This document shows positions 6,938 to 14,146 of a DNA stretch of 14,146 nucleotides, one piece after another; the first letter of the stretch is position 1, and every line of letters begins with the position of its first letter. Under the pieces are notes generated by a model that searched no databases, was not told the origin of the DNA, and saw only the letters and a list, made by a program, of their open reading frames with translations. Both the position numbers and the translations under genes were made by a program. This DNA is from CAYJLW01 sp964370965. Its GTDB lineage: Bacteria > Actinomycetota > Acidimicrobiia > UBA2766. The stretch spans positions 1-14,146 of the forward strand of contig CAYJLW010000092.1 of the NCBI GenBank assembly GCA_964370965.1. Direction: 5' to 3'.

Positions 6938-9900
6938 CTACGAAGAGCCCAGGGCCTCTTTCTGGGTGGACTCGATGCGAGCCACCTCGGTGAGGGGCAG
7001 GATCTGCCAGATCTCTTCGGCCGTCTGCGTCCAGCGGGCGAGCAGTCCCGCCGCCCGGGGGGAGCCCGTGAGGACGGCGTGGCGCTCCACGAGTTGCCTG
7101 ATCCTCTCGAGGTCGGCGCCGTCCGGGCGGATCACGGTGACCAGGGACGTGTTCACCTGGGCGTGGGGCGCCTCGGGGCTGTGCACGAACGCCTCACCCC
7201 CGGTCATCCCGGCGCCGAAGTTGTCGTGCATCGGGCCGAGGACGACGACGGTACCGCCGGTCATGTACTCACAGGCGTGTTCGCCCACGCCCTCGACGAC
7301 CGCCGTGGCGCCGCTGTTGCGCACGCAGAAGCGTTCCCCCGCGGCTCCGGCGCAGAAGAGCTCCCCGCCGGTGGCGCCGTACAGGACCGTGTTGCCCATG
7401 AGGTGCGGGTCCCCGGCGTCGTCCTCGGGGGGCCGGATGACGACGCGCCCCCCGGCCATGGCCTTGCCCACGTAGTCGTTCGCCTCGCCCACGAGACGGA
7501 AGTCGACGCCCCTGGTGAGGAAGGCGCCGAAGCTCTGGCCCGCCGAACCGCTGAAGTACACGGTCACCTGCCCGGGAGGCGAGGCCTCGCCGAACTCCAG
7601 GGCGATCGCCCCGCCGAGGGCTGCCCCCACGGTGCGGTCGCTGTTGGTGATCTGGTAGCGCAGCTCGAGGTCGTCGCCCTCCCAGATCGCCCGGAAGGCG
7701 TCCGCGACGAGACGGTCCCCGAGCAGCGAGCGGGTCCGCTGCACGCCCACGTGGGCGATGAATCTCCGCGGGCCGGGGCCGGGGGCGCCGAGCAGCGGGG
7801 AGAGGTCGAGACAGTCCAGACGCTCGTCTCCCGTGCGCCGCTGTGACAGGAGGTCCACGCGCCCGACTGCCTCGTCCAGGGCACGCATCCCCAGGGAGGC
7901 AAGGAGGCGGCGCACCTCCTCGGCCATCTGCAGGAAGTAGGTGGCCACGGACCCGGCGCTCCCGGCGAACTTCGCCCGCAGGTGGGGCCGCTGCGTGGCG
8001 ATGCCCGTGGGGCAGGTGTCCCGGTGGCAGGCCCGCACCATGATGCAGCCCTCGGCGAGCATGGCGACCGTGCCGAAGCTGAACTCGTCGGCGCCGAGGA
8101 GAGCGCCCACGAGGACGTCCCGACCGGTCTTGAACCCGCCGTCCACCCGGAGGCGGATCCGGCCGCGGAGGCCGTTCTCGACCAGGACCTGCTGGGTTTC
8201 GGCGAGACCGAGCTCCCAAGGGAGGCCGGCGTGCTTGATGGAGCTCAGCGGGCTCGCTCCGGTGCCTCCTGTGCAGCCGGAGATGAGCACGCCCTCGGCG
8301 AGGCCCTTGGCGACGCCGGCGGCGATGGTCCCCACACCGGCGACGGCGACGAGCTTCACGGACACCTCGGCGTTCCCGTTCACCTGCTTCAGGTCGAAGA
8401 TGAGCTGGGCGAGGTCCTCGATGGAGTAGATGTCGTGGTGGGGCGGGGGCGAGATGAGCGTGACGCCCGGCTGTGTCCGACGGAGGCGGGCGATCTCCTC
8501 GCTCACCTTGTGGCCCGGGATCTGACCCCCCTCACCGGGCTTGGAGCCCTGGGCCATCTTGATCTGCAGCTCGTCGGCGAACACGCAGTACTCCGGGGTG
8601 ACGCCGAAGCGGCCCGACGCGATCTGCTTGATCCGCGAGTTGACGTCCGGGCCCCGGCCGTTGCGGCTCCGGTAGCGCTCGCTGGCCTCGCCGCCCTCGC
8701 CCGTGTTCGCCTTGCCCCCGATGAGGTTCATGGCGGCGGCAAGTGTTTCGTGCGCCTCGCGGCTCAATGCCCCGTGGGACATCGCTCCCGTGGAGAACCG
8801 GCGGCAGATCGACTGCAGCGCTTCCACCTCGTCCAGAGCCACCGGCGGGCCCCCCGGTGAGACCTCCAGAAGGTCGTGTATCTCGGTCGCCGGCCGGGTG
8901 TTCACGAGCTCCGCGTAGCGCTCGTAGAGGGCATAGCGCTCCTCGGCGAGGGCGGTGTCGGCGAGGTCCTCCAGGGTGGGGGATCCGCAGCGCGGCGGGC
9001 CGGGGACGCTGTCCGCCCCGGCGCCGTTGTCCCTGCGAGCCCGCGCCCTGCCCTCCGTAGGGAGGCCGAGGTCGAGGTGGAGCGCTTCGATGACCGCGGG
9101 GTTGTTGGCGTGGTACTCGCCCCCCTTGCGGAAACGGACGACTCCGGGGCTGGCGAGCTCCGCGTCGCCGGCGTGGGCGTCGCCATGGCGGGCCCGGACG
9201 TCCTCCTCCAGCATCTCCCAGCCGGCTCCCCCCACCTGGGTGACCGTTCCGGTGAGGCAGGTGTCCACGACCTCGGGAGCGAGGCCGATCGCCTCGAAGA
9301 TCTGGGCCGTGCGGTAGCTGTCGAGAGTCGAGATGCCCATCTTGGACATGATCTTGAGGACGCCGTCCTCGATCGCCGCCTGGTAGCGCTCCTGGGCGAG
9401 GGCGCAGGTGATCTCGTCGCCCACACCGCCGGCGTCGGCGATGGCGGCCACGGACTCGAGGGCGAGGCGGGGGCAGATCGCGTCGGCGCCGTAGCCGAGG
9501 AGGCAGGCGAAGTGGTGGGTGTCGCGGACCTCGTCGCTGTCGACGACCAGGGAGGCGTCGCTGCGGATCCCTGCGCGGACGAGCGCGTGGTGGACAGCGC
9601 CGACAGCGAGGAGGATCGGCACCGGGGCGCGGCCCTCGTCGGCGTCCGTGTCGCGGACCGTGACGAGGACGGCGCCGGCCCGCACGGCCTCTTCTGCCTC
9701 GGCGCCCAGCCGGTGGCACGCCGCCCTCAGGCCGCCGGTCTCCCCGACGGGGAAGGATGCGTCGAGCACCTTGGGACGGAACGGCGCCCGGTCCGGGTCC
9801 GTCAGCAGCGACACGGTGGACGGGTACACGAAGAAGCTGGGCAGCTCCACCAGCCGGGCGGCCTCGGGACGTTCCCACAGGAGAGGGTCGCGGGGACCGA

Positions 9901-11494
9901 GGCAGGTGCGCAGCGACATCACGAGACGTTCGCGCAAGTGGTCGATGGGAGGGTTCGTCACCTGCGCGAAACGCTGCTTCAGGGAGTGGTGGACGGGCCG
10001 CCGGTAGACGCCGAACACCGGCAACGGGGTGTCGTCGCCCATGGCGAAGGTGGGCTCCTTCGCGTCCTGCGCCATGGGCTTGAGGATCATGGCGGTCTCT
10101 TCCTTCGTGTAGCCGAAGAGCGCCTGGCGGGCCTCCTGGCCGTCCCGGTACTCGTCGACCGTGTCCCCGGCTCCCACCGGGATGAGGCCGTCCTCCACCC
10201 AGCGGCCGTAGGGGCGCCTGGACGCGAGAGCCTCCTTGATGGTGTCGTCGTCCTCGAAACCGCCGTTCTCCGGGTCGATGCAGAGCATCTGGCCGGGGCC
10301 GAGGCGGCAGCGCTTCACCCGTCCGTGGCCGACGGTGGGCACAGCCCCCGCCTCGGAGCAGGCGACGACGAAACCGTCCTCGCAGACCGAGTAGCGCAGG
10401 GGGCGGAGGCCGTTGCGGTCGAGGGCGGCCAGGACCCTGCGGCCGTCTGTGACGATGACGCCGGCGGGGCCGTCCCAAGGCTCCAGGAGGCAGGCGTGGT
10501 AGCGGTAGAAGTCCCGCCACCCGGCGGCGATGTCGGAGATGTTCTCCCAGGATTCCGGGATCGTCATCGCCACGGCATGACGGAGGTCCCGACCCCCCCG
10601 TACGAGGAGCTCCACAGCGTTGTCGAGCTTGCCCGAGTCGGAGTCCTCCGGCTCCAGCAGCGGCTGGAAGAGATCCTCGGGGCCCACGAGCGTCTCGGTG
10701 CCCAGGCGGCGGGCCCACATGCGGTTCTCGTTGCCGCCGATGGCGTTGATCTCGCCGTTGTGGCACAGGAAGCGGAACGGCTGCGCCCGCTCCCAGCTCG
10801 GAGCGGTGTTCGTCGAGAAGCGCTGGTGGAAGATCCCGAAGGGGACGGCGAAGTCGTCCCGGGCAAGGTCAGGGTAGAACGCGGCGAGGCGGTCTCCGGG
10901 CGGGAGGCCCTTGTAGACGACAGTGCGGAACGACAGGCTCGCCACGTAGAAGCGGAAGCCCGCCTTCGCGGCGGCCGTCCCGGCCCGTCGCCGCGTGCGG
11001 TAGGCCCGGCGCTCCGCTTCGTCGGTCGAGACGTCCTCGCCGACGCTCACAAAGAGCTGTTCCACACGCGGGGCGCTCGCCGCCGCGTAGGCGCCGAGCT
11101 CGCCGGGGTCGGTGGGCACGCTCCGCCAACCGCCGAGCGTGAGCTCCTCGGCGCGGCAGGCGTCCTCGAGGACCGCCCGGCCCGCCGCCCGGGCGGCGTC
11201 CCCGGCGGAGGAGTCGTCGCCGGAGAGGAACACCATCGCCACTCCGAGACGGCTCGCGTCGGTGCCCGGATCCGCTCCGGCCTCGCCCGCCCAGCGCGCC
11301 AAGACGTCGCCGGCGAGGGGCAGAAGGACGCCGGCGCCGTCGCTGGACCTGGCGTCGGCGGCGAGAGCGCCGCGGTGGCGGACGCAGGCGAGCCCCGTGA
11401 GGGTGGCGTCCAGGATGGTCCGGTCGGCGCGGCCGGTGGCGTCGGCGACAAAGCCGATGCCGCAGGCGTCGAGTTCCAGCCGGGGTCCTCTCAT
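6938..11494 (-). CDS. gltB: Glutamate synthase (GOGAT) large subunit
   Basis: This 1518-residue protein makes glutamate from glutamine and 2-oxoglutarate. Domain order is standard. The class II glutamine amidotransferase starts at C11 (LELDA|CGIGF, so a 10-residue propeptide is expected to be removed to free the catalytic Cys) and includes FSTNTAPSWERAQPFRF and HNGEIN (245-250). A central domain follows. The FMN/2-oxoglutarate domain includes GGKANTGEGGE from 926, KPGEGGQ and GGTGASP from 1076. The 3Fe-4S cysteines C1150, C1156 and C1161 lie in CIMVRACHRDTCPTG. The C-terminal GXGXG beta-helix includes NDYVGKAMAGG (about 1338) and FGAGMTGGEAF. About 15 residues separate GGE from NSRIKQIASGRFGV, so the ferredoxin loop of Fd-GOGAT appears absent, which points to the NAD(P)H type needing a GltD subunit. 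No gltD adjoins. The start is ATG 11494 with GGAGG eight bases upstream; a longer frame to 11815 is rejected because of C11. Confidence 0.97.
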   Translation of the reverse strand: MRGPRLELDACGIGFVADATGRADRTILDATLTGLACVRHRGALAADARSSDGAGVLLPLAGDVLARWAGEAGADPGTDASRLGVAMVFLSGDDSSAGDAARAAGRAVLEDACRAEELTLGGWRSVPTDPGELGAYAAASAPRVEQLFVSVGEDVSTDEAERRAYRTRRRAGTAAAKAGFRFYVASLSFRTVVYKGLPPGDRLAAFYPDLARDDFAVPFGIFHQRFSTNTAPSWERAQPFRFLCHNGEINAIGGNENRMWARRLGTETLVGPEDLFQPLLEPEDSDSGKLDNAVELLVRGGRDLRHAVAMTIPESWENISDIAAGWRDFYRYHACLLEPWDGPAGVIVTDGRRVLAALDRNGLRPLRYSVCEDGFVVACSEAGAVPTVGHGRVKRCRLGPGQMLCIDPENGGFEDDDTIKEALASRRPYGRWVEDGLIPVGAGDTVDEYRDGQEARQALFGYTKEETAMILKPMAQDAKEPTFAMGDDTPLPVFGVYRRPVHHSLKQRFAQVTNPPIDHLRERLVMSLRTCLGPRDPLLWERPEAARLVELPSFFVYPSTVSLLTDPDRAPFRPKVLDASFPVGETGGLRAACHRLGAEAEEAVRAGAVLVTVRDTDADEGRAPVPILLAVGAVHHALVRAGIRSDASLVVDSDEVRDTHHFACLLGYGADAICPRLALESVAAIADAGGVGDEITCALAQERYQAAIEDGVLKIMSKMGISTLDSYRTAQIFEAIGLAPEVVDTCLTGTVTQVGGAGWEMLEEDVRARHGDAHAGDAELASPGVVRFRKGGEYHANNPAVIEALHLDLGLPTEGRARARRDNGAGADSVPGPPRCGSPTLEDLADTALAEERYALYERYAELVNTRPATEIHDLLEVSPGGPPVALDEVEALQSICRRFSTGAMSHGALSREAHETLAAAMNLIGGKANTGEGGEASERYRSRNGRGPDVNSRIKQIASGRFGVTPEYCVFADELQIKMAQGSKPGEGGQIPGHKVSEEIARLRRTQPGVTLISPPPHHDIYSIEDLAQLIFDLKQVNGNAEVSVKLVAVAGVGTIAAGVAKGLAEGVLISGCTGGTGASPLSSIKHAGLPWELGLAETQQVLVENGLRGRIRLRVDGGFKTGRDVLVGALLGADEFSFGTVAMLAEGCIMVRACHRDTCPTGIATQRPHLRAKFAGSAGSVATYFLQMAEEVRRLLASLGMRALDEAVGRVDLLSQRRTGDERLDCLDLSPLLGAPGPGPRRFIAHVGVQRTRSLLGDRLVADAFRAIWEGDDLELRYQITNSDRTVGAALGGAIALEFGEASPPGQVTVYFSGSAGQSFGAFLTRGVDFRLVGEANDYVGKAMAGGRVVIRPPEDDAGDPHLMGNTVLYGATGGELFCAGAAGERFCVRNSGATAVVEGVGEHACEYMTGGTVVVLGPMHDNFGAGMTGGEAFVHSPEAPHAQVNTSLVTVIRPDGADLERIRQLVERHAVLTGSPRAAGLLARWTQTAEEIWQILPLTEVARIESTQKEALGSS

Positions 11495-11502
11495 GCGGTT
11501 GT

Positions 11503-11507
11503 CCTCC
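11503..11507 (-). promoter_or_regulatory. Ribosome binding site of gltB
   Basis: On the minus strand the sequence reads GGAGG-ACAACCGC-ATG, a strong Shine-Dalgarno eight bases before the start at 11494. It decides the start over the longer open frame reaching 11815. Further up the leader, a 6-bp tetraloop hairpin (TGTGCG/CGCACA, 11534-11549) is present but resembles no riboswitch I know. Confidence 0.75.
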
Positions 11508-11612
11508 GCCCAGGTGCGTGCGTACCCCGTGGGTGTGCGGACGCGCACAGACGGGCGACGCTGAGGTCGGTGCGGACAGGCAGCGCTGGCGGTCCGCGGG
11601 ATCGGTGCCGAC

Positions 11613-11618
11613 ATTCTA
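11613..11618 (-). promoter_or_regulatory. Candidate -10 box of gltB promoter
   Basis: Minus-strand TAGAAT is a good match to the TANNNT -10 element. Seventeen bases upstream, TGTACG (11636-11641) matches only three of six -35 consensus positions, so the promoter would be weak or activator-dependent. It predicts a leader of about 110 nt ahead of ATG 11494. Confidence 0.45.
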
Positions 11619-11639
11619 CGGGGGCTCCCCTCCCCCGTA
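11617..11639. promoter_or_regulatory. Perfect dyad between gltB and the LLM gene (candidate operator)
   Basis: TACGGGGG (11617-11624) and CCCCCGTA (11632-11639) form a perfect 8-bp inverted repeat around a 7-base spacer. The dyad fills the -35/-10 spacer of the candidate gltB promoter, overlaps its -10 box by two bases, and ends 13 bases before the TAGGCT box facing the other way. That is a typical place for a repressor site serving one or both divergent genes. No regulator family is indicated. Confidence 0.45.
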
Positions 11640-11652
11640 CAGCCGGGTTTCC

Positions 11653-11658
11653 TAGGCT
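11653..11658 (+). promoter_or_regulatory. Candidate -10 box of the LLM oxidoreductase gene
   Basis: TAGGCT matches TANNNT and is followed eight bases later by an in-frame GTG (11667), the geometry of a leaderless start. The same type of box (TAGGTT) precedes the ABC ATPase gene. Transcription from here would either start translation at GTG 11667, adding 25 residues, or give a leader of about 75 nt to the ATG at 11742 with its strong ribosome binding site. Confidence 0.45.
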
Positions 11659-11741
11659 GGCGCCCAGTGGACACGGGCCGGGGGGTGCGCTCGGTGCCGG
11701 ATGGCGAACGGAGCGCACCCGCGCCTGACACGGAGGGCAAG

Positions 11742-12767
11742 ATGCCGGAGACAGGACGTATCTGGGGCATGACGACGGCGCAGTTGCCTGCCGCTTTCGT
11801 GGCCGCGCAGGCCAAGGACCTCGAGGACCGCGGTCTCGCCGGCCTCTTCGCCCCGCAGGTCTACGGGCCGGGGTTCCTGCCCTTGGCGGCGGCGGCGACT
11901 TCCACGTCCCGACTGCGCCTCGCCACGGGCATCGCCCTCGCTTTCGCCCGCAGCCCCTTCGAGACGGCGATGGCGGCGATGGACATGGACCGTCTCTCCG
12001 GTGGCCGCTTCACGCTGGGCCTCGGACCGAGCATCCGGGCATGGAGCGAGGGCTTCTTCGGCCAGCCCTACGGCAAGCCCCTCCCCCACCTCCGGGAGGT
12101 CGTGGAGGCGGTCCGCCTCGTCGTGGCGAACGCGCACACGGGCGACCTGGACCGCTACGACGGGGAGTACGTCCACCTCGACTTCTCCGAACTGCAGCCC
12201 ACTCCCCCGCCAGTGCGCACCGAGATCCCCATCTGGATCGCCGCCCTCCGGGCCCCGCTCGTGCGCCTCGCCGCCGAGATCGCCGACGGCGTCGTGGGCC
12301 ACCCCATGTGGTCGATCCGCTGGGCGACCGAGGAGGTCCCCGGTTGGATCGCCGAGGGGCTCGCCCGCGGCGGACGCTCCCGGGAGGACGTGGAGGTGAA
12401 CCTCTGGATCTGGGTCGCCCCGAACGACGACGTCGCCGCCGCCACCGAGGATGCCCGGGCCACCGTCGCCTTCTATGGAGGCATGGCCCAGTACGAGGAG
12501 TACTGGGCGTGGCACGGCTTCCGGGACGTCGCCCGCACCCTGCAGGAGGGCGTCCAGGCCGGCGACTACATGTCCCGGGCCGCCGAGATCCCCGACGAGA
12601 TGATCCGCACCTTCGTGATCTGCGGCAGTGCCGAGGAGTGCCGGGAGCGACTCGAGCCGGTCTGGGCGGTGGCGGACTCGGTCACGCTCGTGCCCCCCGC
12701 CTACGGCCTCGACATGGGCAAGGTCGCCGGGTACTTCGGGGCGATCGCGTCCACGTTCTACGCATGA
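11742..12767 (+). CDS. LLM-class F420-dependent oxidoreductase
   Basis: This 341-residue protein has the luciferase-like monooxygenase TIM-barrel pattern. Early strands contain GRIWGMTTAQ and EDRGLAGLFAPQVYGP (28-43), then LRLATGIALAFARSPFETA (58-76), the family motif LSGGRFTLGLG (85-95), a helix with PHLREVVEAVRL, and IPIWIAALRAPLVRLAAEIA (162-181) followed by DGVVGHP. These are hallmarks of actinobacterial enzymes expected to use the deazaflavin F420 rather than FMN, and the C-terminal CGSAEECRERLEPVW segment also fits. The substrate cannot be told from sequence. ATG 11742 is chosen because GGAGGG (11732-11737) precedes it and conservation begins here; an upstream leaderless GTG 11667 would add 25 low-complexity residues. 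It is divergent from gltB, and the ABC genes follow 45 nt downstream with their own promoter signal. Confidence 0.88.
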   Translation: MPETGRIWGMTTAQLPAAFVAAQAKDLEDRGLAGLFAPQVYGPGFLPLAAAATSTSRLRLATGIALAFARSPFETAMAAMDMDRLSGGRFTLGLGPSIRAWSEGFFGQPYGKPLPHLREVVEAVRLVVANAHTGDLDRYDGEYVHLDFSELQPTPPPVRTEIPIWIAALRAPLVRLAAEIADGVVGHPMWSIRWATEEVPGWIAEGLARGGRSREDVEVNLWIWVAPNDDVAAATEDARATVAFYGGMAQYEEYWAWHGFRDVARTLQEGVQAGDYMSRAAEIPDEMIRTFVICGSAEECRERLEPVWAVADSVTLVPPAYGLDMGKVAGYFGAIASTFYA

Positions 12768-12782
12768 GGGGAGCGCCGGCCC

Positions 12783-12800
12783 CGCGGCGGCCCCGCCGCG
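12783..12800. promoter_or_regulatory. 18-bp palindrome abutting the ABC promoter
   Basis: CGCGGCGG (12783-12790) and CCGCCGCG (12793-12800) form a perfect 8-bp inverted repeat with a 2-base centre, touching the TAGGTT box. It lies 15 nt after the oxidoreductase stop, so it could also be a terminator stem, but no T-run follows and the loop is too small for the full stem as RNA. An operator between the -35 and -10 positions of the exporter promoter is an alternative reading. Confidence 0.45.
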
Positions 12801-12806
12801 TAGGTT
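12801..12806 (+). promoter_or_regulatory. Candidate leaderless -10 box of the ABC ATPase gene
   Basis: TAGGTT is followed by six bases (GAGACG) and then ATG 12813, with no Shine-Dalgarno sequence between. This is the classical spacing for leaderless transcripts, common in actinobacteria, where transcription begins at or very near the start codon. No recognisable -35 hexamer is present. Confidence 0.6.
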
Positions 12807-12812
12807 GAGACG

Positions 12813-13760
12813 ATGCCCGTAGTCGAGACATCGGCCCTCACGAAACGCTTCCGGTCAGGAGGCGACGAGGTCGTCGCCGTCGAGGATCTCGACCTGGAGA
12901 TCCCGCAAGGCGAGATCTTCGGCCTCCTTGGCCCGAACGGGGCGGGCAAGACCACCACGATCGGCATGCTCACCACCCGGGTGGTCCCCACGGCGGGCAG
13001 GGCCTCCGTGGGCGGCGTTGACGTCGTCGCCCGGCCGGCGGCCGCCAAGAGCGTCCTCGGTGTGGTGCCCCAGACGAACACGCTCGACCGCAGCCTCAGC
13101 GTGCGCGACAACCTCTACTACCACGGTCGCTACTTCGGATTCACGGGCCGTGCCGCCCGCCGGCGGGCAGACGAGCTCCTCGAGCAGTTCCGCCTCGCCG
13201 AACGGGCCACGGCGATGGTGAACGAGCTCAGCGGCGGCATGGCGCAGCGGCTCATGGTCGCCCGGGCGGTCTTCCACCGTCCCGCCGTCCTCTTCCTCGA
13301 CGAGCCCACCGCGGGCCTCGACCCCCAGAGCCGCCTCGCCCTCTGGGACGTCGTCTCGGAGATGCACTCTGCGGGCCAGACCGTCCTGCTCACCACCCAC
13401 TACATGGAGGAAGCAGACACCCTCTGCGCCCGGGTGGCGATCATGGACCACGGCCGGCTCCTCGCTCTGGGGACCCCGGACGAGCTGAAGGCGTCCGTGG
13501 GCGCCGACACCGTGGTGGACATCGCCTTCGCCGGCTCACCCGACGGCGTGGCCGGGAAGCTGCGGGCGATGCCCCTCGTAGACGACGTCGAGGAGGACGA
13601 GCACCGCTTCCGGATCTACGCCCGGACGGGCGACGGCGTCGTCGTGCACCTTCTCGAGGCCGCCGTCGACGCCGGGGTGGAGGTCACCGACCTCTCGGTA
13701 CGCCCGGCCACGTTGGAGACCGTCTTCATCCGACTCACCGGGAGAGAGCTCAGGGAATGA
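12813..13760 (+). CDS. ABC-2 type exporter ATP-binding protein (DrrA-like)
   Basis: The 315-residue ATPase has all nucleotide-binding motifs: Walker A GPNGAGKTT (40-48), Q-loop Q87 in VVPQTNTLDRSLSVRDNLYYH, signature LSGGMAQRLMVARA (139-152), Walker B VLFLDEP (159-165) with TAGLD as D-loop, and switch H196 in LLTTHYMEEAD. YYHGRYFG after the Q-loop and the approximately 85-residue C-terminal domain ending LETVFIRLTGREL are typical of the DrrA/CcmA-like drug and polysaccharide export group. It powers export through the membrane protein encoded next. The start is ATG 12813, apparently leaderless. The stop overlaps the permease start (ATGA, 13757-13760), supporting a two-gene complex. The exported substrate is unknown; antibiotic or lipid export is only a family-level expectation. 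Confidence 0.95.
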   Translation: MPVVETSALTKRFRSGGDEVVAVEDLDLEIPQGEIFGLLGPNGAGKTTTIGMLTTRVVPTAGRASVGGVDVVARPAAAKSVLGVVPQTNTLDRSLSVRDNLYYHGRYFGFTGRAARRRADELLEQFRLAERATAMVNELSGGMAQRLMVARAVFHRPAVLFLDEPTAGLDPQSRLALWDVVSEMHSAGQTVLLTTHYMEEADTLCARVAIMDHGRLLALGTPDELKASVGADTVVDIAFAGSPDGVAGKLRAMPLVDDVEEDEHRFRIYARTGDGVVVHLLEAAVDAGVEVTDLSVRPATLETVFIRLTGRELRE

Positions 13761-14146
13761 CCGCCCCCACCACCACCGCCCCCAAGGCGACCGGTGTCGC
13801 CGCGCCGTCGGCCCTTGTCACCTTCGCAGCCCTGCTCCTGCGGGACCTGCGGGTGCTGCGCTCAAACGTGGGCGCGTTCCTGGCCCGCACGATCATGCAG
13901 CCTCTCCTCCTCGTCTTCGTGTTCGGCTACGTGTTCACGAAGATCGGCGACCAGGGCGCCCTCCCGGGCGGGGGCGGGTTCTCCACGATCCTCGTGCCCG
14001 GCCTCGTGTCCTTCGCCGTCGTCTTCCAGGGGATCTCGGCGGTGTCACTCCCGCTCGTGCAGGAGTTCGGCTTCACGAGGGAGATTGAGGACCGCGTGAT
14101 GGCGCCCATTCCCGTGGCCGGCGTCGCCCTGGAGAAGCTAGTCTCG
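13757..14146 (+). CDS. ABC-2 type transporter permease (DrrB-like), 3' end beyond the window
   Basis: One hundred and thirty codons are visible without a stop, and the frame runs off the window end. After a Thr/Pro/Ala-rich leader (MTAPTTTAPKATG), an amphipathic stretch ALLLRDLRVLRSNV precedes a first membrane segment around 42-60 (FLARTIMQPLLLVFVFGYVF). A second segment follows near 78-100 (TILVPGLVSFAVVFQGISAV), then the cytosolic EFGFTREIEDRVMAPIPVAG typical of ABC-2 permeases of the DrrB kind. About half the usual length (roughly 250-280 residues) is present. It forms the membrane channel for the preceding ATPase, with which it is translationally coupled. AGGG stands just before ATG 13757. 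Confidence 0.9.
   Translation, partial: MTAPTTTAPKATGVAAPSALVTFAALLLRDLRVLRSNVGAFLARTIMQPLLLVFVFGYVFTKIGDQGALPGGGGFSTILVPGLVSFAVVFQGISAVSLPLVQEFGFTREIEDRVMAPIPVAGVALEKLVS

Noticed and set aside
6910..6941. GTAGC...GCTAC inverted repeat between the convergent PilX-like and gltB stops
   Set aside because: It is only 5 bp and arises from the two TAG stop codons facing each other; there is no T-run or GC stem to support a terminator.
11495..11612. Glutamine riboswitch or similar element in the gltB leader
   Set aside because: No conserved riboswitch core was recognised; only a 6-bp hairpin at 11534-11549 is visible.
8876..11728. A 950-codon open frame on the plus strand opposite gltB
   Set aside because: It mirrors the GC-rich codon pattern of gltB on the other strand, resembles no family, and gltB is complete with catalytic motifs.
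11495..11815. A 107-residue N-terminal extension of gltB
   Set aside because: Class II amidotransferase maturation needs the Cys close to the N-terminus (C11 from ATG 11494), and a strong ribosome binding site precedes that ATG; the extension is low-complexity.

Overview
The window is a GC-rich draft-genome fragment (one 100-N scaffold gap) that looks like an actinobacterium (Actinomycetota). The lineage is inferred from the high GC content, a DUF5667 protein encoded beside an ECF sigma factor, an F420-type luciferase-like oxidoreductase, a DrrAB-like ABC pair, and TAGGNT -10 boxes placed a few bases before start codons (leaderless style). I cannot name a genus.

Layout. (1) 132-917: a CbtA-type predicted cobalt-transport membrane protein; no CbtB partner or riboswitch is visible in the 131 bases before it. 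(2) 972-2711: an ECF sigma factor overlapping, by ATGA, a single-pass membrane protein with a DUF5667 domain and a low-complexity tail built from 15-bp repeats; the assembly gap lies inside these repeats. (3) 2830-6913: four overlapping genes for minor pilins/pseudopilins in the order FimT/GspH-like, PilV/GspI-like, PilW/GspJ-like, PilX-like, i.e. the order of the classical fimU-pilV-pilW-pilX cluster. No assembly ATPase, platform protein, prepilin peptidase or PilY1 is in view. (4) 6938-11494, minus strand: a full-length glutamate synthase large subunit (gltB), convergent with the pilin operon, with no gltD next to it. (5) 11742-12767: an LLM-class F420-dependent oxidoreductase, divergent from gltB; the 247-bp region between them carries candidate promoters and a perfect dyad. 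(6) 12813-14146: an ABC-2 type exporter, ATPase followed by permease (the permease is cut by the window end), apparently driven by a leaderless promoter abutted by a perfect palindrome.

How the genes fit together. The sigma/DUF5667 pair and the pilin operon lie in the same direction, 118 nt apart, so the pair may regulate the pilus or sense the envelope for it (inference). The 118-nt leader holds a 9-bp long-range stem ending just before the ribosome binding site of the first pilin. The large PilV-like subunit and the PilW-like subunit, which has an EF-hand-like calcium loop, suggest a specialised pilus tip. gltB, the oxidoreductase and the exporter look like ordinary metabolic and efflux genes with interesting promoter palindromes. 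I found no CRISPR array, tRNA, rRNA, insertion sequence or phage gene, and no clear evidence of a wholly new system. The strongest leads are the sigma/DUF5667/minor-pilin neighbourhood, the reading-frame ambiguity of the repeat tail, and the calcium loop in the pilin.
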